Source: Pichia kudriavzevii
Lineage: Eukaryota; Ascomycota; Pichiomycetes; Pichiales; Pichiaceae
Assembly: GCF_003054445.1 (NCBI RefSeq)
Contig: NC_042507.1
Coordinates: 1,860,001-1,924,000, forward strand
Direction of reading: 5' to 3'
Length of the DNA stretch: 64,000 nucleotides
Shown: positions 9,929 to 21,455 of the stretch, piece by piece
How positions within the stretch are numbered: the stretch's first letter is position 1
How the letters are laid out: every line of letters starts with the position of its first letter
Notes under the pieces: model-generated
Told to the model about the DNA's origin: nothing
Seen by the model: the letters and a program-made list of their open reading frames with translations, nothing else
The model's database searches: none
Made by a program: the position numbers and the translations under genes

Positions 9929-10582
9929 ATGAAGAGAAGCCATCAAGAAGATGAATCTGTGAATGACTACTATAGTGATAGTGATTCTGCGCCTGAGGAA
10001 ACCACTGCACGAGTAAGTACTGGAAAGCCTAAGAAGACCAACAAGCATGCACCTAAGGAGACGAGGAATATACACAGGCCCGTAAGTGTGGTTCGAGACA
10101 TTCCTGGACTGGAAGTGAAGAACAGGGAGAGCGGATTATACGGAGATGTAAGGTTTGAGAAAGCGCTTGGAAAGGAAGTGGACTACGAAGTTGTCAGGAA
10201 ACAATATGCCTTTCTTGACGAGTTACGTGAGAAGGAGATTGCACAGATGGAGAGCATACTTAAAGATAGAAAGATGTTATCGAGAATGACTGATGGGGAG
10301 ATAGAAGACTTAAAGTATAGGTTACAGAGCACGAAGTCTAAGTTGGAGACTCTAAGGAGAAAAGACAAGGAGAAGGAAGCATTAAAGAGATACATGAGAG
10401 AGCAAAAGAAGGAGAGTGGAGGTAAATTCTTAACAAGGGCTGAGAAGAGGAAGGTTGTTCTTGTCGACAGGTTTGAGAATATGAATACCAAACAAAAGAA
10501 TAAGTCTATTGAGAGAAAGAGAAAGAGAAAGTTGGGTAAGGAAATGCGTGCAATGGAATTTCGACAAGGCAATAGGAGTTAA
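9929..10582 (+). CDS. RRP36: rRNA processing protein Rrp36
   Basis: 217 aa. Nucleolar component of the small-subunit processome needed for early 35S pre-rRNA cleavages. It shows the family core: KPKKTNKHAPKE near residue 35, RDIPGLEVKNR, YGDVRFEKALG, YAFLDELREKEI (about 92-103), then a long charged helix and the basic tail KSIERKRKRKLGKEMR. The acidic N-terminus is typical. Length is close to the usual 210-300. Confidence 0.95.
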   Translation: MKRSHQEDESVNDYYSDSDSAPEETTARVSTGKPKKTNKHAPKETRNIHRPVSVVRDIPGLEVKNRESGLYGDVRFEKALGKEVDYEVVRKQYAFLDELREKEIAQMESILKDRKMLSRMTDGEIEDLKYRLQSTKSKLETLRRKDKEKEALKRYMREQKKESGGKFLTRAEKRKVVLVDRFENMNTKQKNKSIERKRKRKLGKEMRAMEFRQGNRS

Positions 10583-10743
10583 GCGCAGGTATATACCATA
10601 TCGTAAAACATTGTATAAGTGTATTATATGTACTATAAAATAGTATTTATTTAATGTTTACATTATTTGGTTCTTCAGGCCACCTGTTCTTTTGGTTTCA
10701 ATGAAATGTGTATGCAAGAGTGGAAATGCTTAACATTGTTACT

Positions 10744-12246
10744 TCAATGTTCCAAAATTTGGAGGTTACCAGTGATGACCACATTTTCGAGAACTGAGCC
10801 ATTTGGAATATCGATTTTAGAGCCATCAGAACAAACAATAATAACGGTTCCTTTCAATTGAACATTTTTACCAAACGTGACATTACCAGTAACAGTCAAA
10901 TGATCCAATTCAATAATTTTAGGCATGTGAGAGATCCTATTTTGGAAATCAGAGACTTTCTTAAAGTGGGAACCCAATTTGATCAAAGGTGCGCCGCCAA
11001 ATCTGGAAGGATCCATCTTTAGGGTACCATGTTGTAAGTTAAACAAATCAGACTTAACTAAAAACAAATCAGAACAGGTCTTCACAGGCAAGAATCTCGA
11101 TCTTGGGACAACAACACCATGGGCGTAATTGAAATATCTAATTGCAGCACCAACAGCTGTTTCTAGTTGAATGACATTGATATCTGAGTTGCCAATTTTA
11201 ATTGATTTAATGTTTGGAATGATTTCCAATTGTAAAGAGTTAGATTCAACCAACCTTTTAATAGCTCTCAAATTGATCCAAAGATTATTTGTATTGAAAT
11301 TGGTGAATTTTTTAATAGATTTGAAATCTTCAACATGATCTTTTGGCACTTGAGCAATTTCCAACAATCTAACAGAGCCTTCATAGTTGATCAAGGTACC
11401 ACCTTTAACATCGGCTCTAGTTTTATCGGTCAATTCCATGATATACTCAGATCCAGTTTCAATCATATGATTTAAAATTTTAGAATCAACAGTTGCACCC
11501 AAGTTATCACCATTAGATACAAATAAAACTTCTTTACCCTCATTCAACAATTGGTCCAAGATACCGGAAGAAACCAAACTCTCAAACAAGTCACCATGAC
11601 CTGGAGGATACCAAGCATCAAGTCTATCATCATAAGACGAAGGTACCGGTAATAAGTTATCTTTGAAAATCCTTGGAAATCTAGATTGATTGAATGTCTT
11701 GATCCTAATTCTATGAGACTGGTATTTCTTGACAATCAATTCTGTGTCTCTGTCGGTATTAAAGGAGTTCATCAACAAGAGAGGAACATCAGTGTCATAA
11801 GTTTTATTTAGAAATTCAATTTGTCTAACGGATAAGTCAAGAAAAGATTGGCCCTCTCTCACCTCAATAACCGACTTTGGACCAACACAACCCATCGAAG
11901 TACCTAAACCACCATTCAATTTCAAAACGGCCAACTTGTCGAAATTCTTGGGGTGATTCAAATTCTCCTCTAATCCCTTGTAGGAGACAACCTCATCGAC
12001 AGAAGGAGACGTGATTTTATCCCAGTCTAGGGTGTTGGAGACAGATGACTTCTCATTGATGTACCTTCTGAACAACGCAAAGAAGGAATCCATTTCATTT
12101 TCAAATCTTTGCCTTTCCTCAGCTGGGACGGACTCTGGGACAGAATCAACGAGGGAATTCAAGTGATTCCTCATTTGAGACGCTGCCACATTGGTGGATG
12201 TGTTTTCAAAGGCTCTAGTAGACTGACTCTTGACGTGTTTCGACAT
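10744..12246 (-). CDS. UGP1: UTP-glucose-1-phosphate uridylyltransferase
   Basis: 500 aa. Makes UDP-glucose from UTP and glucose-1-phosphate for glycogen, trehalose, beta-glucan and galactose use. Conserved segments include [14 protein letters not shown] (nucleotide-binding loop), [52 protein letters not shown] and [13 protein letters not shown]; the C-terminal beta-helix ends [13 protein letters not shown]. The frame stays open 95 codons further upstream but only to a GTG. The ATG at 12246 ([10 protein letters not shown]) aligns with the yeast N-terminus and gives the family length. A stress-type AGGGG lies at 12304-12308. Confidence 0.97.
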   Translation of the reverse strand: MSKHVKSQSTRAFENTSTNVAASQMRNHLNSLVDSVPESVPAEERQRFENEMDSFFALFRRYINEKSSVSNTLDWDKITSPSVDEVVSYKGLEENLNHPKNFDKLAVLKLNGGLGTSMGCVGPKSVIEVREGQSFLDLSVRQIEFLNKTYDTDVPLLLMNSFNTDRDTELIVKKYQSHRIRIKTFNQSRFPRIFKDNLLPVPSSYDDRLDAWYPPGHGDLFESLVSSGILDQLLNEGKEVLFVSNGDNLGATVDSKILNHMIETGSEYIMELTDKTRADVKGGTLINYEGSVRLLEIAQVPKDHVEDFKSIKKFTNFNTNNLWINLRAIKRLVESNSLQLEIIPNIKSIKIGNSDINVIQLETAVGAAIRYFNYAHGVVVPRSRFLPVKTCSDLFLVKSDLFNLQHGTLKMDPSRFGGAPLIKLGSHFKKVSDFQNRISHMPKIIELDHLTVTGNVTFGKNVQLKGTVIIVCSDGSKIDIPNGSVLENVVITGNLQILEH

Positions 12247-12558
12247 TGCTTTGCTAGATGGCGAAGGATCCAAGAAAGACAAACTTGAAAACAACAGTAA
12301 AACAGGGGAAACATGGCTCATTATAAACGAAAAGGCAGCATTTGAGCGTCTCAGCGAATTCCTCAATGGAAACTTCATGAATTTCATGGAATCGGGGGAA
12401 AAAAAAAAAATGAAACGACACGTTATAAACACTGTGGGATGGAAGCTTACCAGTTGATAATGGTGATGAGTGCCATCAATGGGTGAACTACGGTGGATAG
12501 TATCGACACAACTCCTCCACCCATTCCCCACGCTTCTGCTACCTCACACTGTACTGCG
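12247..12558. promoter_or_regulatory. divergent promoter UGP1 / MSI1
   Basis: 312 bp between the two ATG starts, both deduced from protein alignment. It contains one AGGGG (12304-12308), the core of the Msn2/4 stress element known to control yeast UGP1, and an A-run at about 12400-12410. Both genes' longer non-ATG frames overlap here and are not used. Confidence 0.5.
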
Positions 12559-13932
12559 ATGGACACCTACACGACGTGGAAGAAGAACGCCCGCTTGCTC
12601 TATCGCCAGCTTCACACGTCGGCACTATTATGGCCGTCGCCAAGTGTCGACTGGCTTCCCGACACGCTTGATCCTAATGGAAGGTACCCACAACATCGGA
12701 TCTTGCTAGGCACCGAATCCAATTTGGTGAATGCGACTGAATCTCTGCTCATCACGGGGACGAGTCTCCCCAATTTCCAGCATCCGTCATTTCACGAGGT
12801 GGGGAACTTTGACTATTCGAGTGAGCTCAATGAGTTTCGTTCATCGTTACCCATTGAGAAACAGAGACACACCAACGAGCTTATAAGGCCAACAGGCCCG
12901 GCCGGGACGGCCGGGACGGTGCCGCCAAGAGAACGGCTGAACCCTCAATCTACAGAGACATCAGAGTTACAAACACAGCTGCACTCTATAGCGGCCGGAA
13001 CATCAGCAGATGCTGCTGCTGACCTTGGAGGAGACATGCAGCAGCAAGCCCATGTGAGCAATTCCATAGGCCTTATACAGAGAATCCCCCATTGTGGAGA
13101 CATAACGACCATAAGACACTGTCCACAGAATCCGGATCTTATAGCTACTGCGTCCAGTAATGGTAAGGCAAGGGTATTTGATCGTACACGGAAACCACTG
13201 GGACTTACAAACACAGAAACATACGAGGACACCGCCGACATTGTTTTTGACTTTCACAGTGACGATCTGTGGACTGTTGCTTGGAACCACGTGAAGGCAT
13301 ACACTCTTGCCACGGGGGCCAATGACAGCACCATTGCAATATGGGATCTCAACAGACAGTTCACCTCACCGGAGAGCAAAAACTCGACTTGCACAATGAC
13401 AAGCCCACATAAGGTATTTGCCAATGTTCACCAAGATGGTGTCAACTCGGTAGCATGGATCCCCACCCACGATTCCCTGTTGCTCTCGGCGGGGGAAGAC
13501 GGGAATTGCAGACTCTGGGACACTAGGGGGAAATGCGACTCTGCAGTAGTGGAACTGGCGTCTTGCAACGTCTCTGTAAACTCCATTGATATCGATAAAG
13601 CCCATCCGTTCTCGTTTGCAGCCGGTGACAGTGCCGGCCACATCCACTTCATGGACCTCCGCCAAACTTCCTCCCCCTTGACGACAAAGAAAGACACCCA
13701 TTCCTCCTCGGTAACGGTTGTCAAATACCACCCTTCCAAGAGTATACTGGCCACAGCGTCAATGGATTCAACTGCAGTCCTTTGGTCGCCGCTCTCAGAA
13801 CCGCTCTTCACCCACAGGGGCCATATACTCCCCGTGAATGATCTTGCCTTTGCCCCATTGCAAGAGCGGATACTCGTGGCAACGGCCTCTAACGATAACT
13901 CCGTCCATGTATGGGAGCCTCTCCTTGAATGA
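12559..13932 (+). CDS. MSI1: CAF-1 p50/p48 subunit, WD40 histone chaperone
   Basis: 457 aa. Third subunit (Cac3) of chromatin assembly factor 1, RbAp48 family. The N-terminal helix YTTWKKNARLLYRQL with LLWPSPSVDWLPD is the family's H4-binding start, and HRILLGT follows. WD repeats cover about 190-455. Yeast Msi1 rather than Hat2 is indicated by PQNPDLIATASSNG, VFDRTR, IPTHDSLLLSAGEDG and the end ATASNDNSVHVWEP. A Gly/Ala/Gln-rich insert separates the N-terminal part from the propeller (about 110-165). The frame is open to a GTG at 12493, but 12559 is the first ATG. Its G+C is higher than that of its neighbours. Confidence 0.9.
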   Translation: MDTYTTWKKNARLLYRQLHTSALLWPSPSVDWLPDTLDPNGRYPQHRILLGTESNLVNATESLLITGTSLPNFQHPSFHEVGNFDYSSELNEFRSSLPIEKQRHTNELIRPTGPAGTAGTVPPRERLNPQSTETSELQTQLHSIAAGTSADAAADLGGDMQQQAHVSNSIGLIQRIPHCGDITTIRHCPQNPDLIATASSNGKARVFDRTRKPLGLTNTETYEDTADIVFDFHSDDLWTVAWNHVKAYTLATGANDSTIAIWDLNRQFTSPESKNSTCTMTSPHKVFANVHQDGVNSVAWIPTHDSLLLSAGEDGNCRLWDTRGKCDSAVVELASCNVSVNSIDIDKAHPFSFAAGDSAGHIHFMDLRQTSSPLTTKKDTHSSSVTVVKYHPSKSILATASMDSTAVLWSPLSEPLFTHRGHILPVNDLAFAPLQERILVATASNDNSVHVWEPLLE

Positions 13933-14187
13933 ACACTGCCGTTTGTAATTTAGGTAGCATAGTCTGTATAACATGTTGCTATATAAGAGAAGCACTTTTT
14001 ACATGTTGCTCCGCGACGCACCGCTTTTTGCTCTCTCCATCACAATGGGGGTATTTTGGTTTTGTCTTGTATTGTATTGAATTGTCTTGTCTTGTATGAC
14101 ACTCTAGAGACAGAGGTGTATGGTTGCTATCTTACATCCTCCTAAACCCGACACCTCTCTACCCCACCAACACCGTCCCGCTTGTCC

Positions 14188-14436
14188 ATGTCGTTGAAGA
14201 AGTTCCTGTCCTTTACCCTCATTGCAGCCCTGCTTATAGCTGCGTTTGTTCTCACGCCAAACGAACACCGCAAGAAACTACTGACACCAGTGGAGAAACT
14301 ATACAACCCTGACAAATCAAAGGCCATCTCGGACAGTGACAAGGTGATGGTTATCCCCGACAACGCACAACTCCAGGAACTGAACGTACACAAGGACAAG
14401 AAGCACCCAAACCAGCTCATCCCCGAATCCCACTAG
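14188..14436 (+). CDS. small single-pass membrane or secreted protein, unknown
   Basis: 82 aa from the ATG at 14188. A Lys pair is followed by a hydrophobic stretch (FLSFTLIAALLIAAFVL, residues 6-22), either signal anchor or signal peptide. The remaining 60 residues are polar and lysine-rich (TPVEKLYNPDKSKA, HKDKKHPNQL) with no cysteines. I do not recognise a family. It lies between MSI1 and RPN7 with its own upstream region of about 250 bp. Coding-like composition and the clean N-terminal anchor support it. Confidence 0.55.
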   Translation: MSLKKFLSFTLIAALLIAAFVLTPNEHRKKLLTPVEKLYNPDKSKAISDSDKVMVIPDNAQLQELNVHKDKKHPNQLIPESH

Positions 14437-14529
14437 ACTGTTTACATTTTTGGCTACTATATAAAGCTGTGGTACCTAGTTTTCAAAAGATAAGTATATA
14501 TATATATGCGTTTTTTCTAATATAGATAA

Positions 14530-15729
14530 CTAAACTTTTTCAGCTCCGCTTAGACGAACTGCAGCACCGTACTTCTGCAACTTGGTCAACAAGGCATCAC
14601 CGTTTTTGATCAATTGGTGATACTGGGCATTTTTGTTTTCACTTCTATTGGTTTGAACAATGCCTTCGACTCGATCGATAATACAGTTTAGCTTCTTATT
14701 GGGAATGAATTTGCTCAAATCATCGTCTAAAAATTCGATTCCAACGCCAAACGATTTCGCCATGGACTTTAGAGATAGCGTCCTATAACTCTCCAACAAT
14801 TGACTATACGCACGACAACGTATTTCCCGTAAATAATAGTCTGCATGTGGCTTGAGGTTTCTGTCCTTTACTAGAATCAAATCGTAGGTTTCTAACAATG
14901 ATGGGAAAAAATTGATATACTCGGTAAAGTACAAAGACTTGACTAACTTGTAAATTGGTAATAACAAATCATTGTTGGAATTGACCGACAAAATCTCTGA
15001 ACTTTCAATCAATTTACCCTTCAAGTCGTTCCTCTCAAATGTGATTGATCCGCTCATAATGGCGTACTGTGCAATCTTCTCGTACGTAGTCAACTCAGTA
15101 CAGGTAAATGTAGTTAACGAGTCATGCAATAATTGGCTTGCCTCCTCAAATTGCCTGATTGAAACCAAGTAGACTCCATAATACGTTTTATACTTGTTTC
15201 TTCTCTCCCAATCACCACCTTTGTCAATTAGAGTTTTCGCCTTGTCAAGGTACTTCTTCACGAAAATCAAATCGTTGTAGAAAAACCCAATTCTGGATAT
15301 CAATAAGAGTAGATCAATCTTGGATCCAGTGCTTGGTGCCAACTCGATCGTTTTGAGAATAGTCTTTTCTGCCTTTTCACTATCTCCAATTTGAGCATAG
15401 TATTCTCCCAATTGTGTCCATTTTTTAAGAACCTCGATTTCCGATTCATCTTCCTTCTCAAGCTTTTCAATTTCTGACTCAATGTCCTTCACCTTGGCTT
15501 CACTCGACTTTATCATCTCATCATACAAAGACTGGTCCCACTCTAAGCCTGGGAGCTTCATGTCATAATAAAGGTAATAGTAATAAGGTCCCATATCTGC
15601 ATCACGAATACTTTTGGTAATTTTATTAATCAATTGTTCATTTTCCTCTTGTTGTGCTAGAAATACAGTGTCTGCAAGTTCAAAACTAGGGACTGGTGCT
15701 GTTTCATTGGCCGTATTATTGTCACTCAT
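14530..15729 (-). CDS. RPN7: 26S proteasome lid subunit Rpn7
   Basis: 399 aa. Lid component of the 19S regulatory particle, needed for lid assembly. The N-terminal helical repeat region includes MGPYYYYLYYD and LGEYYAQIGD (PCI-associated TPR-like helices). The PCI domain occupies about 200-370 (RQFEEASQLLHDSL, LTTYEKIAQYAIM, SYRTLSLKSMAKSFG). The length matches the family (about 390-430). The frame extends nine codons further only to a TTG, so the ATG at 15729 (MSDNNTANET) is used. Confidence 0.95.
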   Translation of the reverse strand: MSDNNTANETAPVPSFELADTVFLAQQEENEQLINKITKSIRDADMGPYYYYLYYDMKLPGLEWDQSLYDEMIKSSEAKVKDIESEIEKLEKEDESEIEVLKKWTQLGEYYAQIGDSEKAEKTILKTIELAPSTGSKIDLLLLISRIGFFYNDLIFVKKYLDKAKTLIDKGGDWERRNKYKTYYGVYLVSIRQFEEASQLLHDSLTTFTCTELTTYEKIAQYAIMSGSITFERNDLKGKLIESSEILSVNSNNDLLLPIYKLVKSLYFTEYINFFPSLLETYDLILVKDRNLKPHADYYLREIRCRAYSQLLESYRTLSLKSMAKSFGVGIEFLDDDLSKFIPNKKLNCIIDRVEGIVQTNRSENKNAQYHQLIKNGDALLTKLQKYGAAVRLSGAEKV

Positions 15730-15928
15730 TATTCTACCAAATGTGTAGTTATTCAATGAATGTTGTGGTGGGAGAAGCAGCCTACTGAGTATTTGCCACC
15801 CTTGTCACGTTTCAGTTTTGTTGAAATTGTTCCAGGATGCGCATTTCCATGTTTTCAACTACATAGGCCATGTAGAAATTGTTAACCTCATAAATCTATT
15901 TCATTCTACAATCAATCATTAGCCCGTA

Positions 15929-16864
15929 ATGGATGCGTCTACGCTTACTAAACAGACAGAAGAGGCTTGCCGCAATGCTATTGTGAGAATTTTAGAGCAG
16001 TCTCATATAGCCTTTCCCGAAGAACCAGATGCTGTTCAGGATTTACTCACGGCCATTGAACGTAATATATCCATTTTAGAATATAATATACTTCCCCAGT
16101 TGCCAGTAGACAGAAATAATGAATTGAAATATCACATCTTTAAACTTCGAGAGGAATATGGTGATATACGTGCATTTTACAGATCAAAAAAAGTTGACAA
16201 CAAAGCCCAATATTTACACCAGCTGTACCTGAAATCATTTGACAAAGCAGAATTACCAGAATATAACAGGAAAAATGAGGGTGAGTCAGGATGCACCACA
16301 GAGGAAAACGACCAGAAGGTTGACGAAAATGAGGAACTACTGAACCTCACAGCACAGGATAAGTTATTACAACAAAATAATGTACTAACCAACAAACTAC
16401 AAAATGTAAACAATCTAATGAAGTCGACTTTACTTGCAGGTGAAATAAACTTATCCGAATTAGAATCTTCAACCAATACGCTATCTCAACTATCGGATAG
16501 TTATGCATTTTTTGGTGACGTTCTCAACAAAACTAATTCTTTAGTGAAATCAATCAATAAGGCCAGCAAGAGTGAAAGAGCAATGATATATAGGTCTCTT
16601 TATTTTTTCACCGGTGTTTGCATGTGGATCCTTTGGCGACGAATCTTTAAAAGGCCAGTGCTGTTGCTGTTGTGGCTAATAATCTCACCTATTCGAATGC
16701 TTCTTTTTTCGTCTAACGGTTCCAATGCTTCTATAGTAGTGGAATCATCTTCAGCTACATTGTTAGCATCAACTCAATTCACTTCGCCGGTTATTACTAC
16801 CACTACCTCCTCTATCAGCAAACACGCTACTTCTATATCGAGTGTTATAAAAGACGAATTGTAG
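15929..16864 (+). CDS. SEC20: ER t-SNARE Sec20 with C-terminal KDEL
   Basis: 311 aa. Membrane SNARE for Golgi-to-ER retrograde transport, partner of Ufe1, Use1 and Tip20. The cytosolic part carries the Sec20 SNARE-like helix (about 160-215: YAFFGDVLNKTNSLVKSINK) followed by KSERAMIYRSLYFF and a hydrophobic segment (about 222-260). A Ser/Thr-rich lumenal tail of about 50 residues ends in KDEL. S. cerevisiae Sec20 ends in HDEL. The protein is convergent with MAP2 (70-bp gap). Confidence 0.93.
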   Translation: MDASTLTKQTEEACRNAIVRILEQSHIAFPEEPDAVQDLLTAIERNISILEYNILPQLPVDRNNELKYHIFKLREEYGDIRAFYRSKKVDNKAQYLHQLYLKSFDKAELPEYNRKNEGESGCTTEENDQKVDENEELLNLTAQDKLLQQNNVLTNKLQNVNNLMKSTLLAGEINLSELESSTNTLSQLSDSYAFFGDVLNKTNSLVKSINKASKSERAMIYRSLYFFTGVCMWILWRRIFKRPVLLLLWLIISPIRMLLFSSNGSNASIVVESSSATLLASTQFTSPVITTTTSSISKHATSISSVIKDEL

Positions 16865-16934
16865 TCTCCGGTATAATATTTAATGTATACAGGACTCTAT
16901 AAATAACACAAGTGATAGAATTAATGCGAACTAT

Positions 16935-18182
<1,248 letters not shown>

Positions 18183-18255
18183 TTACTTGACGAAAAAAGA
18201 AAGAAAAACAAAAAAAAACAAAAAGACGAAAAGATGATTGTACAGTGAAGTTTAA

Positions 18256-18287
<32 letters not shown>

Positions 18288-18509
18288 AGGAACAAGGTGA
18301 GGAGAGAATTAAAGAAATAACCATGCTGGGATATTGGTATTTCATTTTCAGCATCTACAGCCTCAGGCTTTGTATTTCTCCCGCATTTTCGCTCCCTCGC
18401 ATTTTGTTTCCATCAACTTTTTCTAATTTGTTGATATTCATCACATTATTAGCTGAACAAATTCATTGGTTCTTTGTTGGCCAACCCCTTTATAGACAAG
18501 AAGCAGACG
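18183..18509. promoter_or_regulatory. divergent region MAP2 / MRP21 with GAAA microsatellite
   Basis: 327 bp. It holds a tetranucleotide run of about eight GAAA units at 18254-18288 and otherwise no recognisable site. Frames through it start at non-ATG codons or are low complexity. Confidence 0.6.
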
Positions 18510-19022
18510 ATGTTCCTCAGACAACCACTTGCAGCACAGAGACTCGTGCGTTCTTCATTTCTGCAATCTTTTAGGTTCCAGTCCACGTCAAATACAGCTA
18601 CTACAGTGGAAGCAGTCAATTCAGTAACTTCCAAACGTGCCATAAAAGACACTGGTATTGCAGATGCAATGTACAACGCCAAGTCAGGCTCTCTCTCTAA
18701 GAACAGGTTTTTGAGAAGCAAGGAAGCAAACGAAAAGGTCTTCAATGACCCATTTGTCTTTGCTTCCAGTTTTATTGTTCCTGATAAATTAGCAGGTAGA
18801 ACCGTCAATGTCCAACACAAAGATCTATCCAGAGCCATTAGCCAGTTGGATATGCTTGTCAAGAACAACAAGTTGAGAGAAATTTCTCAGAGCCAGAGGT
18901 TCTTTGTCAAGCCAAATAAGAGACGCTTGGCTAAGAAGGTTGCCAACCGTAAGAAGATATTCGAATCTGGTATTGCCAAATTATTCAGTGTTGTTAGAGA
19001 TGCTGTTAGAAAAGGTTACTAG
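18510..19022 (+). CDS. MRP21: mitochondrial ribosomal small-subunit protein bS21m
   Basis: 170 aa. An Arg/Ser/Phe-rich N-terminus (MFLRQPLAAQRLVRSS...FRFQSTS) looks like a mitochondrial presequence. The C-terminal 35 residues (PNKRRLAKKVANRKKIFES, LFSVVRDAVRKGY) are the S21 signature. The frame extends 12 codons upstream to a TTG; the first ATG is 18510. It matches yeast Mrp21 in layout and length (177 aa). Confidence 0.93.
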   Translation: MFLRQPLAAQRLVRSSFLQSFRFQSTSNTATTVEAVNSVTSKRAIKDTGIADAMYNAKSGSLSKNRFLRSKEANEKVFNDPFVFASSFIVPDKLAGRTVNVQHKDLSRAISQLDMLVKNNKLREISQSQRFFVKPNKRRLAKKVANRKKIFESGIAKLFSVVRDAVRKGY

Positions 19023-19091
19023 ACTGTGCCACCCACTGTCTTATACTTGTATATATATATATATATATTGAATAAAGAATATATTTACTTT

Positions 19092-21158
19092 TCAATCCTC
19101 ATTCAAGCTCTCCAGTGATTCTTTTATTAAGTGTGAACCCTTTGGATCTAGATTGAGTGAAATTGTAAACTGTCTGATTGCTTCATACTTGCGTCCAAAA
19201 TGCTTGTATAGCTTTCCAAGGATAAAATGAACACTTGCCTCATCGGGCGCCAAATTCTCTAATTTTTGGAAATCTCTAAGGGCTTCATCAAATTCTCCCA
19301 TACTGTATAACACTTGTGCCTTCTTGAATAATGCTAACATAGATAATGGTTGTAGTTTTACGGCAAATTCATACTGCTTTAAGCTCTCCTCCCTCTTGTC
19401 CAATTTTTCCAATACCATCCCCACACAACAGATTAAGATAACATTAACCGGATTGATTTCAATAGCCTTACGGAAATGAAATTCAGCCTTTCTGAAATCT
19501 CCTAACTTCAAATAAATCATTCCAATACCATAAAATGCATTATAATGTCTCTTATCAATAAGAATAGAATGTCTAAAACAACTCATTGCATTCTCAAATG
19601 CATCTGTTGCCAAGTATTCATGCCCCTGTAGGGTGTACGCATATGAGCATCGAGGATTAATTATGATTGCTTTACCGAAACATTTGATTGCATCTTCAGT
19701 TTCTTTGCGGAAACTGAACAAATTACCTATACTAATCCAGGTAATCTCACTATTTGCTTCAACTTCATACAAATCATGCGCAAGAAAACTTAATTCGACT
19801 TCTTTGTGCAAATGCCACAAGAGTGTAGAATAATATTCCATATCTTGTAATCTGGTCCTATCTATTAATCTTAATTTTTGGTAGTATAACTCAGCTTCTT
19901 CGTAGTTTACAATTTCAAAATGCAGCCTACCCAACTTACTGATAACCCAGGGAGTATATCGCTCATAATCAGGTAAGGAATCAAAGATTCGAATTGCTTT
20001 GAAACAATCATAGGCCGTAGAAGCCTGTAACCCCTTAGCCAATTTTGCGTATATCGATACAATGTAGCTATTACTATTCTCAAGAGTTAGATTCTCCCCT
20101 ATATTGTCAAAGAGGGTAGGCGTTTCATTCAAAACGAATTTATTTCTTGTATATTTGGGATTTTTAGAACTTGATTTGAAGACATCATTGTTGAAACTTG
20201 ATCCAAGTATGTACTTCTTCAACCCCACATCATCATCCAAATCCTTTTGGTTGTTGAGTGAAGTATTGTTATGTATTAACCTTGAAGTTATGTTTGAACC
20301 TCTTTTAGAGGAACCATTGTTTTTTCCTGCCTTATTGATAGGCGTGATAAAAGTATTCTCGGGACTACTAGTTGTCAGAAGAGTTGTTTTCTTTTTTGTA
20401 ATTGGTGTTTTAAATATATGATTTTTATTGCTACTTATGTTAGTACTGGTGCCATTGTCCATATCACTTGTGTTGTTATGCTCCAATCCGGTTTTTTCAT
20501 CAATTTGATTCGTAAACGCATCTTCATCTTTGGAATTATAGATCGAGTCAACATTAATCTTGACGCCCATTCTACTCAACTCTTCAAGAGCCTCCCAAAT
20601 AAACGGATTGATCTCCAAAACCTTACTAAAGTTTATTGTTGAACGTGGAATATCACCAATCTTTGAATATAATTTGCCTAGTAGCATGAAGCAAGCGATA
20701 TTATCCGGGTTAATACCGCTCGAGAATGAGGAAGAATTATTGGTATTCTCCCACATGGACATTGTTGCAAGTAAGCTTCTGATTCCATCACTCTCTCTGT
20801 TTAGTTGAAGACAACTTTTAGAGAAGATATAAGAGCAACCAACATGTTGACCACAATAATCGGCAGTTACATTATAAGCGGCCTTATATCGACGGCGTCT
20901 ATATAAGACATATGCATATAGATATATACTTTCCAATGATGCAGAAGGTAAAGTGAATTGTCTTTCCTTGGAATTTGAGCCTAAAGACTTTGACTTATAG
21001 GTTTTCTGTTGAGTCATTGATGGATTCAATGAACTCAGAAATATATCATTTTGCTCATATGATAATAGCCGTTCAGCAGTAAATTCGGCAGTATCCAACA
21101 TATCATGTTCAAGAGCATAAAGAATAAGCGATTGAAACCTGCTTTTCTGGTCCATCAT
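19092..21158 (-). CDS. CDC27: anaphase-promoting complex subunit 3 (Cdc27)
   Basis: 688 aa. TPR scaffold of APC/C that receives Cdc20/Cdh1 and Apc10 IR tails. N-terminal TPRs (SLILYALEHDMLDTAEFTAE, LYAYVLYRRRRYKAAYNV) are followed by one TPR around 165-200, a Ser/Asn-rich linker (about 210-340) and a C-terminal array of tandem TPRs (about 390-680; e.g. WISIGNLFSFRKETEDAIKC, YNAFYGIGMIYLKLGDF). This split arrangement is diagnostic of Cdc27. Yeast Cdc27 is 758 aa; the linker is shorter here. It starts with two consecutive ATGs. Confidence 0.93.
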   Translation of the reverse strand: MMDQKSRFQSLILYALEHDMLDTAEFTAERLLSYEQNDIFLSSLNPSMTQQKTYKSKSLGSNSKERQFTLPSASLESIYLYAYVLYRRRRYKAAYNVTADYCGQHVGCSYIFSKSCLQLNRESDGIRSLLATMSMWENTNNSSSFSSGINPDNIACFMLLGKLYSKIGDIPRSTINFSKVLEINPFIWEALEELSRMGVKINVDSIYNSKDEDAFTNQIDEKTGLEHNNTSDMDNGTSTNISSNKNHIFKTPITKKKTTLLTTSSPENTFITPINKAGKNNGSSKRGSNITSRLIHNNTSLNNQKDLDDDVGLKKYILGSSFNNDVFKSSSKNPKYTRNKFVLNETPTLFDNIGENLTLENSNSYIVSIYAKLAKGLQASTAYDCFKAIRIFDSLPDYERYTPWVISKLGRLHFEIVNYEEAELYYQKLRLIDRTRLQDMEYYSTLLWHLHKEVELSFLAHDLYEVEANSEITWISIGNLFSFRKETEDAIKCFGKAIIINPRCSYAYTLQGHEYLATDAFENAMSCFRHSILIDKRHYNAFYGIGMIYLKLGDFRKAEFHFRKAIEINPVNVILICCVGMVLEKLDKREESLKQYEFAVKLQPLSMLALFKKAQVLYSMGEFDEALRDFQKLENLAPDEASVHFILGKLYKHFGRKYEAIRQFTISLNLDPKGSHLIKESLESLNED

Positions 21159-21455
21159 CGCCGATGTTTATGTTTATGAATACAGAACTGGAGAATGAAC
21201 TTCTAATGGAGATAATGTTTACATATAATTTATGCTGGAAGAAAATTAATCCCCTTTTTTTTTCTCTCTAAAAAGCGACTTGTCATTCACTCTCATCTCT
21301 CATTGACTAACCTGCACTTCGCAATATTGTCATATACGTAAATTCGTTACACACGTAAGTTATATATATCTATTTATATAATTACTGTACAAGACCACTG
21401 GGGTCTACTTCTAACTCGGTAAAATATAACTATAATCTACATGTGATAATTACAA

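Noticed and set aside
10183-10572. 129-codon minus-strand frame opposite RRP36
   Set aside because: Shadow of AAG/GAG-rich codons, giving a Leu/Phe/Ser-rich false membrane protein.
12247-12531. 95-codon N-terminal extension of UGP1
   Set aside because: It begins with GTG, overlaps the divergent gene's leader, and the ATG at 12246 aligns with yeast Ugp1.
12493-12558. 22-codon extension of MSI1
   Set aside because: It begins at GTG; the first ATG is 12559 and the conserved N-terminal helix follows directly.
13366-13811. Two long minus-strand frames inside MSI1 (121 and 127 codons)
   Set aside because: GC-rich shadow frames of a clear WD40 gene. No features of their own.
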